This document shows positions 1 through 7,936 of a stretch of DNA of 64,000 nucleotides, piece after piece. This DNA is from Candidatus Proelusimicrobium tauri (GTDB lineage Bacteria; Elusimicrobiota; Elusimicrobia; Elusimicrobiales; Elusimicrobiaceae): positions 1 to 64,000 of the forward strand of contig DBYY01000002.1 of NCBI GenBank assembly GCA_002311025.1, read 5' to 3'. The translations under genes were made by a program, and so were the position numbers. How positions within the stretch are numbered: the first letter of the stretch is position 1; the number at the start of each line of letters is the position of its first letter. The notes under the pieces were generated by a model that worked only from the letters and a program-made list of their open reading frames with translations, did not search any database and had not been told where the DNA came from.

Positions 1-945
1 GATTCAGGCCCGCAAAATGCCACTTATGGTGGTCAACGGATAGGAAGCACGCCATGTTATTGTAAGACTGGTATGATATGGAATACCGAAACAAATAAAT
101 GCGAATGTCCTGCCGGTTCTGCTTTAGGTTACGTAGGTGATTATATAGCCGAAGGCAGTTTATGCAGATGTCCCGCCAATACAACAAGAGACCAAACAGG
201 CGGAGTATCAAGTTATGCAACCTGCCATTGTCCTGATGGTATGGAATGGGTAAGTGGAACAGGAAAAGACGGTGGAAGATGTATATGTGCTGCTGGAGAA
301 CAGTATACAAGATATGGTGCTGTAAATAACAATACGGCTTCGTCAAGTTATCATTCTTGTAATAATGCAGGATGGGGATCTACTTATTTCTCTGGTTCCA
401 ATACAATATACGGAAGAGGATGTTGCCCTGAAGGGACCTATGGTTGGACACTTAATAATGCATGCCCAGGACTTGTTCAAACAGTAAATGGAATAAAGTA
501 TAACGGAGCAAACGTATTTAGCGGAGCAAGCAATATGAATGGAAGATGCTTATGTCCGACAGGCACCGGTCCTAGAACGAGCGAATCTTATCAAGGCACA
601 GTAGTAAATGCAACGTGTGCATGTCCGACGGGAACAGTTTGGTATGATTCTACCAAAACTTGTCGTAAATGCCCGCCCGGTAGCACATGGAATGAACACT
701 GCGGAACATGCTTATGCGACCAGACTGACGGTTATTCAACATGGGGTCCTTATGACCAAACCAACGGTTGTACGCAAAAGATGTGTAAAGGTGTAGGTTA
801 CTTTGATACAAATACTTGCAGTTGCGGTTGTTTGATATCTGATACGGAATATGATTCAGATCTTGAATGTTGCCGCTGTCCTGCACAAGCAGGTATCAAC
901 CACGATGCAAACCACGATATCAACGGTTGCTACATCGGCAATTAA
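1..945 (+). CDS. Cys-rich repeat protein, 3' part (5' end outside window)
   Basis: The reading frame is open from base 1 to the TAA at 943-945. The first Met in frame (73) sits inside the repeat pattern, so this is the C-terminal part of a longer protein. The visible 314 residues are built from Cys-rich units of the type C-x-C-P-x-G followed 10-20 residues later by another Cys, for example CECPAG, CRCPAN, CHCPDG and CLCPTG. This resembles EGF/TNFR-like disulfide modules. The composition is rich in Gly, Thr, Asn and Tyr with almost no long hydrophobic stretch, which suggests an extracellular, disulfide-bonded region. A strong terminator follows 26 bases after the stop. The family is not recognised. 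A long-tailed prepilin or other surface protein is possible, because the prepilin at 6119-7768 has a comparable Cys-rich tail. Confidence 0.75.
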   Translation, partial: DSGPQNATYGGQRIGSTPCYCKTGMIWNTETNKCECPAGSALGYVGDYIAEGSLCRCPANTTRDQTGGVSSYATCHCPDGMEWVSGTGKDGGRCICAAGEQYTRYGAVNNNTASSSYHSCNNAGWGSTYFSGSNTIYGRGCCPEGTYGWTLNNACPGLVQTVNGIKYNGANVFSGASNMNGRCLCPTGTGPRTSESYQGTVVNATCACPTGTVWYDSTKTCRKCPPGSTWNEHCGTCLCDQTDGYSTWGPYDQTNGCTQKMCKGVGYFDTNTCSCGCLISDTEYDSDLECCRCPAQAGINHDANHDINGCYIGN

Positions 946-970
946 TAGCAAATAAAAAGAAGTAAATTTC

Positions 971-1004
971 CCCCCGCTTCAATTAGAAGCGGGGGTTTTG
1001 TTTT
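971..1004 (+). terminator. Intrinsic terminator of the Cys-rich gene
   Basis: A perfect 10-bp GC-rich stem (971-980 with 986-995) with an AATTA loop is followed by TTTTGTTTT. It lies 26 bases after the stop of the upstream gene. Confidence 0.9.
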
Positions 1005-1008
1005 ACAA

Positions 1009-1038
1009 TAAAAAACCCCCGCCTAATAATAAGCAGGG
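1009..1038 (-). terminator. Intrinsic terminator of the ferredoxin gene
   Basis: Read leftwards, a CCCTGC / GCGGGG stem is followed by a run of T. It lies about 20 bases after the ferredoxin stop and converges with the terminator at 971-1004. Confidence 0.75.
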
Positions 1039-1059
1039 ATTTATATTTTTCAAAAATAA

Positions 1060-1233
1060 TTAGTCTTGATTGATTGCACTTACAGGGCAGGTGCCGGCGC
1101 AAGAACCGCAACCTACACACTTTGTTGCATCAATGTTTCTTTTTCCGTCTTTTTCGCTGATTGCACCAACAGGGCAAGCGCTTTCGCATGCACCGCAGTT
1201 AACGCAGATTTCCGGATTTACTTTATAAGCCAT
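1060..1233 (-). CDS. 2[4Fe-4S] ferredoxin, 57 aa
   Basis: A small bacterial-type ferredoxin and low-potential electron carrier in the cytoplasm. Both cluster motifs are complete: CVNCGACESACPVGAI near residues 10-25 and CVGCGSCAGTCPVSAI near 39-54, each C-x2-C-x2-C-x3-C-P. The ATG at 1233 is preceded by a perfect AAGGAGG (1241-1247). The length is standard for clostridial-type ferredoxins. In this organism it is a plausible partner of the electron-bifurcating [FeFe] hydrogenase encoded at 58937-63033, although it is not linked to it. The opposite-strand frame over the same bases is a shadow. Confidence 0.95.
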   Translation of the reverse strand: MAYKVNPEICVNCGACESACPVGAISEKDGKRNIDATKCVGCGSCAGTCPVSAINQD

Positions 1234-1310
1234 ATAATACCCTCCTTAAATAATCTTAATAATTTGTTAATTAAATTATAGCAAAATTTTTTGATATATA
1301 AATACTTATT

Positions 1311-2543
1311 TTAACTAAATTTTACGAATAAGAATATAATGCTTGCAATAACTATAAGCAGTGCTATACATCTGCGCACAAGTGATATCTTTTGTTTTTT
1401 ACATTTTTCGTAAATAAATGAGTTCTGAGGAACAAGTTTCATAACTTCGTTGTAAATTTTTATTGCGCCAAAAAAATCTGTGCTTAATTCTTTTGTAAGA
1501 CCGTAGATAAAATATGCTTCAACACTATCGGGCGCAAGCGCAACGATTTTTTGGCAATCTTCTTCCGGTAATTGTCTATTTATATCAAAATTAAAAATTA
1601 TACGGTAGAAATAGGAAAGCATATTGTTTTGGTCAAGTTCAACGGCTCTGTCTAAATCTTTAAGTGCTTCCTTAGTTTGATTAAGCCCTGCTTTAGTGAT
1701 AGCACGTTCTTGAAAAAAATCCGCATTGTTTTGGTCAAGAGAAATCGCCCTTGTAAAATCGTCTATGGCTTCGTGATAGTTATTTTGTTTTTCTTTGACA
1801 ATTCCACGCCAATAATAACTCCAAGCAAATTCCTGGTCAAGTTCAATGGCTTTATTTAAGTCGGCAGTTGCTTCTTGATAATTATTTAAGTTCATTTGAG
1901 CAAGCGCGCGGTTAGTGTAAGTATCTACATTGGGATCTGTTTCAAGAATTTTATTGTAATCTTCTATTGCTTTAGAAAATTGCTCAAGTTCGCTATAAGC
2001 AATGGCGCGTTGGTAATACGCCTGTAAATCTTCGGGATCGGTTTGAATAACTTTATCTAAATCCTCAATTGCAAGATTGTGGGTTCCCATATCCATTCTC
2101 GCAAGTGCGCGGTTAAAATAGGCGTTTGTATAACTAGGGTCAAGTTTAAGAATTTTATTATAATCGGCAATGGCTTCTTCGTGCTTTTTTAATTCATTGT
2201 AGGAAATACCGCGATTGTTTAAAGCAAGGATATTGTTCGGATCAATTTTTAGGGCTTGATTAAAATCTTCAATGGCTTCCTGATGTTTGCCCTGTTCTTC
2301 TTTGGAAATACCGCGATTAGTCAAAGCAAGAGTGTTTTGGGGGTCAATTTTGAGGGCTTTGTTAAAATCGTTAATGCTTTCTTGTTTATTGCCAAGTCCC
2401 GCCTTGGAAATACCGCGCAAAATCAAAGATTCTGTGTTGTTAGGGTCAAAAGTTAGGGCATTATTAAAATCGAAAATTGCTTCTCTGTATTTTTTATTAT
2501 CAAGTTTTTCTTTTCCACTTTTTATATATTCCGCTACGGGCAT
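1311..2543 (-). CDS. TPR-repeat protein with C-terminal membrane anchor
   Basis: This 410-aa protein is made almost entirely of about ten tetratricopeptide repeats (34-residue units such as ALKIDPNNILALNNRG and KAIELDQEFAWSYYWRG). It ends in one hydrophobic segment near residues 390-408 followed by a short charged tail. TPRs are protein-protein interaction scaffolds. The C-terminal segment suggests a tail-anchored protein with the repeats on the cytoplasmic side. It lies 48 bases downstream of the TSUP permease on the same strand and may be the last gene of that operon. The several near-identical repeats indicate recent internal duplication. The binding partner is unknown. Confidence 0.85.
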   Translation of the reverse strand: MPVAEYIKSGKEKLDNKKYREAIFDFNNALTFDPNNTESLILRGISKAGLGNKQESINDFNKALKIDPQNTLALTNRGISKEEQGKHQEAIEDFNQALKIDPNNILALNNRGISYNELKKHEEAIADYNKILKLDPSYTNAYFNRALARMDMGTHNLAIEDLDKVIQTDPEDLQAYYQRAIAYSELEQFSKAIEDYNKILETDPNVDTYTNRALAQMNLNNYQEATADLNKAIELDQEFAWSYYWRGIVKEKQNNYHEAIDDFTRAISLDQNNADFFQERAITKAGLNQTKEALKDLDRAVELDQNNMLSYFYRIIFNFDINRQLPEEDCQKIVALAPDSVEAYFIYGLTKELSTDFFGAIKIYNEVMKLVPQNSFIYEKCKKQKISLVRRCIALLIVIASIIFLFVKFS

Positions 2544-2591
2544 ATTTATACTCCTGCTTTATTAAAAAACATCTCTACTAAATATTATAAC

Positions 2592-3341
2592 TTATTTGCC
2601 GAGAATTATTTTTAACGTAATAACACAACAAACAAGAATAATTAAAGGTTTAATAACTTTGGTGCCTTTTTTCTTGCCGATATAAACGCCAAAACTGCTA
2701 CCAAGAATAGTAAAAACTCCCATACATAAAGCAAGTTTTATTTTAACCGCGCCGAGTGCTAGAAACACAAACATAGCAAATAAATTAGAAGAAAAATTCA
2801 AAACTTTAGCAAGACCGGTTGAAGCAAGCAAATTAAACCCGCAATATTTGCTGAAAAACACAGCAAAAAAAGTTCCTGTTCCCGGTCCTAGAAAACCGTC
2901 GTAAAGTGATCCGAAAACCGTAATTTTGCGGGCATTTTTTATGCTCTTTTTTACCCCCACTTTTAAGCGTGTTGATTTTTGCCCAAAATGCTTTGAGGCT
3001 ATTACAAAATAAGCACTTAAAGGAATAATTATTAAAATTAAAAATTTTAAGTTTTCAGGTGGAACAAGACGGCTTAAAAGTGCGCCTGCTGCGGCAAAGA
3101 TGAAAGCGATTATTGAAAGTTGTAAAATAAGTTTGCGGCTGATTTTTATGTTCGGTCTAAATTGCCAGGCCGAAACCGCCGCCCCCATAACCGAAGTTAA
3201 TTTATTTGTGCCAAGCACGAACTCCGGCGGAACACCGAAAGATAAAAAAGCAGGAAGTCTTATTATTCCCCCGCCACCTGCCAGGCAATCAACAAAACCG
3301 GCTACAAACATTATTAAAGATAAGATAATATAATCAGTCAT
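2592..3341 (-). CDS. TSUP (TauE/SafE) family membrane permease
   Basis: A polytopic membrane protein of about 249 aa with seven to eight hydrophobic segments. The N-terminus has the glycine-rich motif FVDCLAGGGGIIRLPAFL, and GFLGPGTGTFF lies in the second half; both are characteristic of the TauE/SafE (DUF81/TSUP) exporters. Family members move sulfite, sulfonates or other small organic anions; the substrate here cannot be read. I chose the ATG at 3341, which overlaps the upstream TPR gene's stop as ATGA (translational coupling), over an in-frame Met 12 codons upstream that lies inside the upstream gene. Confidence 0.88.
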   Translation of the reverse strand: MTDYIILSLIMFVAGFVDCLAGGGGIIRLPAFLSFGVPPEFVLGTNKLTSVMGAAVSAWQFRPNIKISRKLILQLSIIAFIFAAAGALLSRLVPPENLKFLILIIIPLSAYFVIASKHFGQKSTRLKVGVKKSIKNARKITVFGSLYDGFLGPGTGTFFAVFFSKYCGFNLLASTGLAKVLNFSSNLFAMFVFLALGAVKIKLALCMGVFTILGSSFGVYIGKKKGTKVIKPLIILVCCVITLKIILGK

Positions 3342-4171
3342 TTCATAAAAATTATACCAATAAGAATTGCAATACAAGTGAATAATATAAATAAATCTGC
3401 AGGTATTTCAGGCGTAGATGAAAGAATAAATCGAATTCCCAAAAATAATATTATCGGCAAGACTATAAATTGTATAAGAAGTTTAATAATAAGAAATTTA
3501 GGTAGATTATAAATTTTAAATACACCTAATTGCTTTACTTTTTTTGAATCTTCGTTTGCTCCGATAGTATCGCCTATTTTCTTTTTGGCAAAACTTCTTT
3601 GATTATATGCTATGGAACAATTAGGGTTAAGTCCTATGGCTTTTGTATAGTCTTGTATGGCGGCGCCGTAGTCTTTTAATTTTAGGTAAGTTTCCCCTCT
3701 GAAAAAATAATAATTGTAATAATCGTTTGTTAATTCTATTGCTTTATTGTGTTCTTCCAAAGCCCCTTGATAATCTTCTAATTCTTTTTTCAAAAATGCG
3801 CGCCAGTCATAAGCGGCGGCATAATAGGGATCAAGTTCTATGGCTTTATTTGCATAGTCAAGGGCTTCTAATTTTTCTTCTTTAGAAGGAGTAAAGTTAT
3901 TATCAGACTCTTCATCACTAAAGGAATAAGTTAAATGGCTTTTGGCATAATAAAATTCTGCTGTATTTGGTGCAAGTTTGGTCGCTTTAGTGTAATCTTC
4001 AAAAAATTCATCTGCCATACCTTCAATATCTTCGGCAGCGGCTCTCTTTAAATAAAGTTTTGCATTGTGTGGCTCTTGTTTTATGGCTTGGGTATAAGAT
4101 TCTATTGCTTCTTCAGTATCGCCGGATTTTAAAAGTTTATCGCCTTCAATTTCGTAAATGTTTTCTGCCAT
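3338..4171 (-). CDS. TPR-repeat protein with two C-terminal membrane segments
   Basis: A 277-aa protein with about five TPR units (for example AIESYTQAIKQEPHNAKLYLKRA and AIQDYTKAIGLNPNCSIAYNQRS) in the first 200 residues. Two adjacent hydrophobic segments follow at about 220-245 and 252-275. The architecture parallels the TPR protein at 1311-2543, so the two are probably paralogues. Its stop overlaps the TSUP permease start (ATGA), and it begins 11 bases after the preceding small membrane protein. It is therefore the fourth gene of a tight five-gene operon that starts at 5995. Confidence 0.85.
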   Translation of the reverse strand: MAENIYEIEGDKLLKSGDTEEAIESYTQAIKQEPHNAKLYLKRAAAEDIEGMADEFFEDYTKATKLAPNTAEFYYAKSHLTYSFSDEESDNNFTPSKEEKLEALDYANKAIELDPYYAAAYDWRAFLKKELEDYQGALEEHNKAIELTNDYYNYYFFRGETYLKLKDYGAAIQDYTKAIGLNPNCSIAYNQRSFAKKKIGDTIGANEDSKKVKQLGVFKIYNLPKFLIIKLLIQFIVLPIILFLGIRFILSSTPEIPADLFILFTCIAILIGIIFMK

Positions 4172-4182
4172 ATTATTTTTCC

Positions 4183-4593
4183 TTATTTTTTTATTGGCGG
4201 GTAAAGATAATCAAAAATATCGTCTCTTCCGCTTAAAGCATAAACAATAAATTTATTTCTTAACTGTTTTGCCGCATTTATAACAAATATTGCAAGCAGT
4301 AAAGAAATAAAAGTTATTTTTAAAGAGTGTTCCGTCTTAAGAGAACCGATAACGCCGTCAATAATAGCAACAATTATAAAGGCGGCGTAAACTATATTAA
4401 AATCGTAAATAAATTTTAATACTTTTTGTTTTTCTTTAAATTTGATGGCCCTGATTAGTAAAGGTAAAATTGCACTTTTACCGAGTAAAAAAAATGCCAC
4501 AAATAAAGAACCTTTAAGATATTGCCCATTAAAAATTTGTGCACTGCCCGGTGTCAGTAAACCTAAAATAAGAGCATAAAAAATACTTATCAT
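4183..4593 (-). CDS. Small polytopic membrane protein with TM2-like motif
   Basis: A hydrophobic protein of 136 aa with three or four membrane segments. The start contains LTPGSAQIFNGQYLKG, which resembles the P-G-x-x-Q-x-Y-N-G-Q motif of TM2-like and related small membrane proteins of unknown function. The chosen ATG (4593) overlaps the stop of the CYTH gene as ATGA; a Met 13 codons further upstream would lie inside that gene. The function is unknown. Co-transcription with the RDD and TPR genes suggests a shared envelope role. Confidence 0.75.
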   Translation of the reverse strand: MISIFYALILGLLTPGSAQIFNGQYLKGSLFVAFFLLGKSAILPLLIRAIKFKEKQKVLKFIYDFNIVYAAFIIVAIIDGVIGSLKTEHSLKITFISLLLAIFVINAAKQLRNKFIVYALSGRDDIFDYLYPPIKK

Positions 4594-5192
4594 AAATTTG
4601 CTACTGCCGTTGCTACTTTGGAAATGGCGCAAGGTTCAACTTTCGTTTCTAAAGAAACTTTTTGGCAGAATTTTTTGAAATCGTTAAAATTACCGTCAGA
4701 AAACTCTAGTTCAATTTCATAAAGTTTTATAGTTTTTTTTGTAGTGCAAATATTACAATCGTCAAAAACGGCTTGTGCGCTGAAAGTTTGTGTTTTAATA
4801 TCAAGCGCCTGCCTTTTGTTTTTGATAGTGAAAAGCAAATGTAAATCCTTTATTTTTTTAATATTTTGGGTAGCAAGAGTTTTAAATTCTTTTAAAGCAC
4901 CTTGTGCGGTTTGTGCAGCAATTTTCAAAGTGAGTTCGCTTCTTGAAGCAAGACCGTTTTTGCTTTTACCTTTTGTTTTTAAGGTAAACTCATATTGTTT
5001 ATTTGATTTGCGTAATCTTAAAGCACTTTGCGCGCGACTTAAAGAGCAAGAATTATCGTCGTAATATTTATCCGTTATTGAGTAGCGACTGATATTATCA
5101 ACTTGTGTGTTTTGGCAAAAGGCCTTCCTAAAAAGTTTAAAAAAGGCCTTACAGGGAACTTGCCATTTATATTCTTGTTCAAGGCGTTTCAT
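4590..5192 (-). CDS. CYTH domain protein (triphosphate tunnel metalloenzyme)
   Basis: A 200-aa protein opening with LEQEYKW, which carries the diagnostic E-x-E-x-K motif of the CYTH/TTM superfamily at residues 5-9. Further basic and acidic strand residues expected of the eight-stranded tunnel follow (ALRLRK near 77-83, EFTLKTKGK, RSELTLKI and YEIELEF near the C-terminus). Family members hydrolyse inorganic or organic triphosphates using a divalent metal, or in class IV make cAMP. The specific substrate is not readable. It starts two bases after the RDD gene stop. Confidence 0.82.
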   Translation of the reverse strand: MKRLEQEYKWQVPCKAFFKLFRKAFCQNTQVDNISRYSITDKYYDDNSCSLSRAQSALRLRKSNKQYEFTLKTKGKSKNGLASRSELTLKIAAQTAQGALKEFKTLATQNIKKIKDLHLLFTIKNKRQALDIKTQTFSAQAVFDDCNICTTKKTIKLYEIELEFSDGNFNDFKKFCQKVSLETKVEPCAISKVATAVANL

Positions 5193-5194
5193 AT

Positions 5195-5995
5195 TTATTT
5201 CTCTTTAAAGACTAAAGTTTCTTTGCTGTCTTTAGCATACCCCTCAATTCTATAAGAGCGCTTATCTGCACTTAAACCTATTTTAAAACCAAGTCTTCTG
5301 AAAGCATTTTGTAAATCACGGTTTAACTGGACGCCGTCTCCGCTGATTAAAGATAAGCGTCTTAAATCTTCGGTATAATAACCGAAATTTTCTTTATGAA
5401 GTTCTTCTAAATAGGCGAGATTTTCAAGTTGTGTTTTTGCCAGGGCAAGTTTTTTCTGGTCAAAGGGTGAAGGTGCTTTAAAGAAAATATAATAAGCAAG
5501 TAAGATAAATGCACAGATAGTAATAGTGCCCAAAATTGAAAAAGCAATTTCTTCTGAAGAACTTTTCTTCCTTGTGCTGATGACTATACTAGAAGCTAAA
5601 AAATCGGGTAAGGTTCTGTTCTGTTGATTAAAAAAGCCAAGTAAAAAGCCACCGGAAAGTGTAATGAAATTAAGGATATAGCCAAGTACTCTAAAAAGAC
5701 TTTGTTTAAGAGTTAAATTGCTTTTTCCGTCTTTATTTACAACTTCTATACCTACGAGCATTTTGCCAAAAGTTTTACCTTTTGCCGTAAACAAAACAAG
5801 ATAAACAAAAAATACAAAATAAAAAACAGAAACTAAAATACTTAAAGTATTTTGGTTATTTATTAAACCTAGTCTAATGAGGATATGTCCTAATACTATT
5901 AAGAGAAAATTAAAAAGTGCTAAATCTATAACAAAAGCAACAACTCTTTCAAAAAGAGAAGCAGTAACAAGTTCTTCTGTCTGTTCTTCGTTCAT
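5195..5995 (-). CDS. RDD family membrane protein
   Basis: A 266-aa inner-membrane protein. Residues about 10-140 form an RDD domain: ASLFERVVAFVIDL contains the Arg and Asp that name the family, and GKTFGKMLVGIEVV follows. A further membrane segment near 150-175 leads into a charged C-terminal region of about 90 residues, possibly extracytoplasmic. I chose the ATG at 5995 because a GGAGG lies six bases upstream; the longer frame starts before the likely promoter. This is the first gene of the leftward operon. RDD proteins are mostly uncharacterised, and some act as small-solute or ion transporters. Confidence 0.8.
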   Translation of the reverse strand: MNEEQTEELVTASLFERVVAFVIDLALFNFLLIVLGHILIRLGLINNQNTLSILVSVFYFVFFVYLVLFTAKGKTFGKMLVGIEVVNKDGKSNLTLKQSLFRVLGYILNFITLSGGFLLGFFNQQNRTLPDFLASSIVISTRKKSSSEEIAFSILGTITICAFILLAYYIFFKAPSPFDQKKLALAKTQLENLAYLEELHKENFGYYTEDLRRLSLISGDGVQLNRDLQNAFRRLGFKIGLSADKRSYRIEGYAKDSKETLVFKEK

Positions 5996-6022
5996 AAAAC
6001 CTCCAAAGATTCTATATTTAAG

Positions 6023-6028
6023 ATTATA
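6023..6028 (-). promoter_or_regulatory. Probable -10 box of the RDD-CYTH-TPR-TSUP operon
   Basis: Leftward TATAAT 27 bases before the chosen RDD start. The -35 at the right spacing (TTAAAA) is weak, so the call rests mainly on the consensus -10 and its position. Confidence 0.4.
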
Positions 6029-6070
6029 CAAACTTTAAGGATAAATTTTAAGGGTATTTGGTAAAATAAA

Positions 6071-6095
6071 AAACCCGCCTTAAAAAGGCGGGTTT
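6071..6095 (-). terminator. Intrinsic terminator of the prepilin gene
   Basis: A perfect 11-bp stem (6071-6081 with 6085-6095) with a short A loop is followed leftwards by a T run. It sits 24 bases after the prepilin stop and insulates it from the RDD operon. Confidence 0.9.
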
Positions 6096-6118
6096 AAAAT
6101 CAAATCTCTTATACGAGA

Positions 6119-7768
6119 TTAATCCAAACACTGACCGTTTGTCATATTTACCCTATGGCAATCATTGTTTGTTGTTTTGTTTGCGGCATCTTCTTTGCCG
6201 TTAACATAAGGTGTTCTGGTAACGGTCCAACTGGTACAACCGGAATCGGTGTAAGAATTGCACTGTATGGTTGTTTTGGATGTTTGTGTTGTGCCATTAT
6301 CGTCATATTCGCTATAAGTTCCTCTTCCGCCACCATATTTAGTACATTCATTTTGGGAATTGTAAGCATTACAATTAGTAACGGTATGAGTAAGTTCCTT
6401 ACCTTGATCATTATAGGTAAACTGGTTATCTGAAGAGTTCTTATAAACTGAGCATTGACCGTTTGAACCCCAAGTTTTACAAGAATATTCAAAGCCGTCA
6501 ACCTGTTTACCTTGACTATTATAATTCTTTTCTGTTGTTTTGCTACAAGTTCCGTTTGGGGTAGAAGATTGACAAGTAGTTTCTTTTCTGCTGCCGTCTT
6601 GATTATAATCGTAATTTGTGGTTTTATAATTACTATATTCGCTACATTCCATAGAGGCATTCATTGAAGTGCAGGTATTATCTCTGTAAGTAGAAGTTCT
6701 GCCTTGTTCGTCATAATCCCATTCTTCAACGCGCCCGCCGGTATAAGATAAGCAGTTGCCGTCTTCGTCAATAATGCCACAATCAGCGCGAACCCAAACT
6801 TTGTGATTATCCTCAAAAGTGGCCATATGGTCATTACCTTTGTTTTGTTGATAAGAAATGCATCTGCCTTGAGAATCCCATTCTATGCAGTAGCGGTTTT
6901 TAGCGGCAAGGTGGGTACCGTCTTCATCATACATTTCATCACCTAAGGCTTGGCATCCACTGCCTGAAACATAGTTATTACACAAGTGGTCTGTATAATT
7001 TCCATTTTCGTCATAATCTCTTCCATAAGTCCCTTTTTTGTCGGCGATACATTCCCCATCTACAAGACTTGCACGCGAACCATAGCAAATGTTCTGTGAA
7101 CCGTCGTCATTATAGGTTGTATAAGTACAAGTAGAGATTTTTGTCTTATCGGTACAAGTGGTTTTTGTAACACTTTTGGAATTATTTACTGTTACATCGC
7201 AAGATTTCTTGCCGCTGCTTTCATTATCTGCGCAAGAAATATTTGCCAGCCTTTCAGACAAAGCAGACGCGGTACCGTTGCCGGCACCGTCAATAATATA
7301 AGAGTTATAACCTGTGCTTATGCCACCACCAAGTAAAACTCCGTTTAGACCACTTTTACAAAGCCAATTTGCTTTCTCATTATCAGCGGCGGCTTCGCAA
7401 TGGGTTTCACCCGGAAAGTTAGGACTGTTTTTCTGAAACACAAGATGGTGGTTATAAGGCAAACTTATATGAGAAACCGATACATAGGCATAATTTTCAT
7501 CATTAACTAAGTTGTAAGAGTTTTCTGGAGGTAATCCACTGACAACCGACACATCTAGGTCGTTGATATTTGTTGTGTAATCATGATGTGTGAGATAGAA
7601 TATTTCATTTCCGTTTGCTACTGCTCTTGCTGCGGGCATTAAATTGCTATAGTGTGCTTTGTAGACGGAACGCTGGTACAAAGGTAAAGCAATTGCCGCT
7701 AACACACCAAGCACGAGAACTACTACTAGTATCTCAATTAATGTAAACGCTTTTTTGTTCTTTAACAT
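6119..7768 (-). CDS. Prepilin-like protein with long Cys/YD-repeat C-terminal domain
   Basis: A 549-aa protein. Residues 1-30 are a classical type IV prepilin leader and helix: KKAFTLIEILVVVLVLGVLAA, with the F-T-L-I-E cleavage context and Glu at +5, so it should be cut by a prepilin peptidase and assembled by a pilus or type II secretion machine. Residues up to about 175 look like a normal small pilin head. The remaining ~370 residues are unusual: about nine degenerate units of 35-45 residues with the pattern C-x(4-8)-G-x-C-x2-[YW]...[YF]-[DN]-x-x-G...C, for example EDGNCLSY...YDEQGR and SNGQCSVY...YNDQGK. They resemble YD (Rhs/teneurin-like) repeats with paired cysteines. The ATG at 7768 has an AAGGGGA ribosome site; the in-frame Met eight codons upstream does not. 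Confidence 0.85.
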   Translation of the reverse strand: MLKNKKAFTLIEILVVVLVLGVLAAIALPLYQRSVYKAHYSNLMPAARAVANGNEIFYLTHHDYTTNINDLDVSVVSGLPPENSYNLVNDENYAYVSVSHISLPYNHHLVFQKNSPNFPGETHCEAAADNEKANWLCKSGLNGVLLGGGISTGYNSYIIDGAGNGTASALSERLANISCADNESSGKKSCDVTVNNSKSVTKTTCTDKTKISTCTYTTYNDDGSQNICYGSRASLVDGECIADKKGTYGRDYDENGNYTDHLCNNYVSGSGCQALGDEMYDEDGTHLAAKNRYCIEWDSQGRCISYQQNKGNDHMATFEDNHKVWVRADCGIIDEDGNCLSYTGGRVEEWDYDEQGRTSTYRDNTCTSMNASMECSEYSNYKTTNYDYNQDGSRKETTCQSSTPNGTCSKTTEKNYNSQGKQVDGFEYSCKTWGSNGQCSVYKNSSDNQFTYNDQGKELTHTVTNCNAYNSQNECTKYGGGRGTYSEYDDNGTTQTSKTTIQCNSYTDSGCTSWTVTRTPYVNGKEDAANKTTNNDCHRVNMTNGQCLD

Positions 7769-7907
7769 ACTTTTCCCCTTTATATTAGGCATATATAATC
7801 TATTAAATTATACATAAAGGCGCTATGTTTTGCAATGGCACCACTTATGCATAAGTATATGCTTTTCTTTGATTTTTTAAAGTCTTTTTCTGATTTTTAT
7901 AATTTGC

Positions 7908-7930
7908 TATACTTTAAATGTTAAAGGAGA
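7908..7930 (+). promoter_or_regulatory. Extended -10 promoter and ribosome site of the alpha-2-macroglobulin gene
   Basis: TGC-TATACT (extended -10, 7905-7913) lies 24 bases before the ATG, with a T-rich, poor -35. AAGGAGA (7924-7930) is spaced six bases from the start at 7937. Confidence 0.6.
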
Positions 7931-7936
7931 TTTTTT

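Noticed and set aside
1066..1281. Rightward 71-codon frame over the ferredoxin gene
   Set aside because: The opposite strand encodes a complete 2[4Fe-4S] ferredoxin with a perfect ribosome site; this frame is its shadow.
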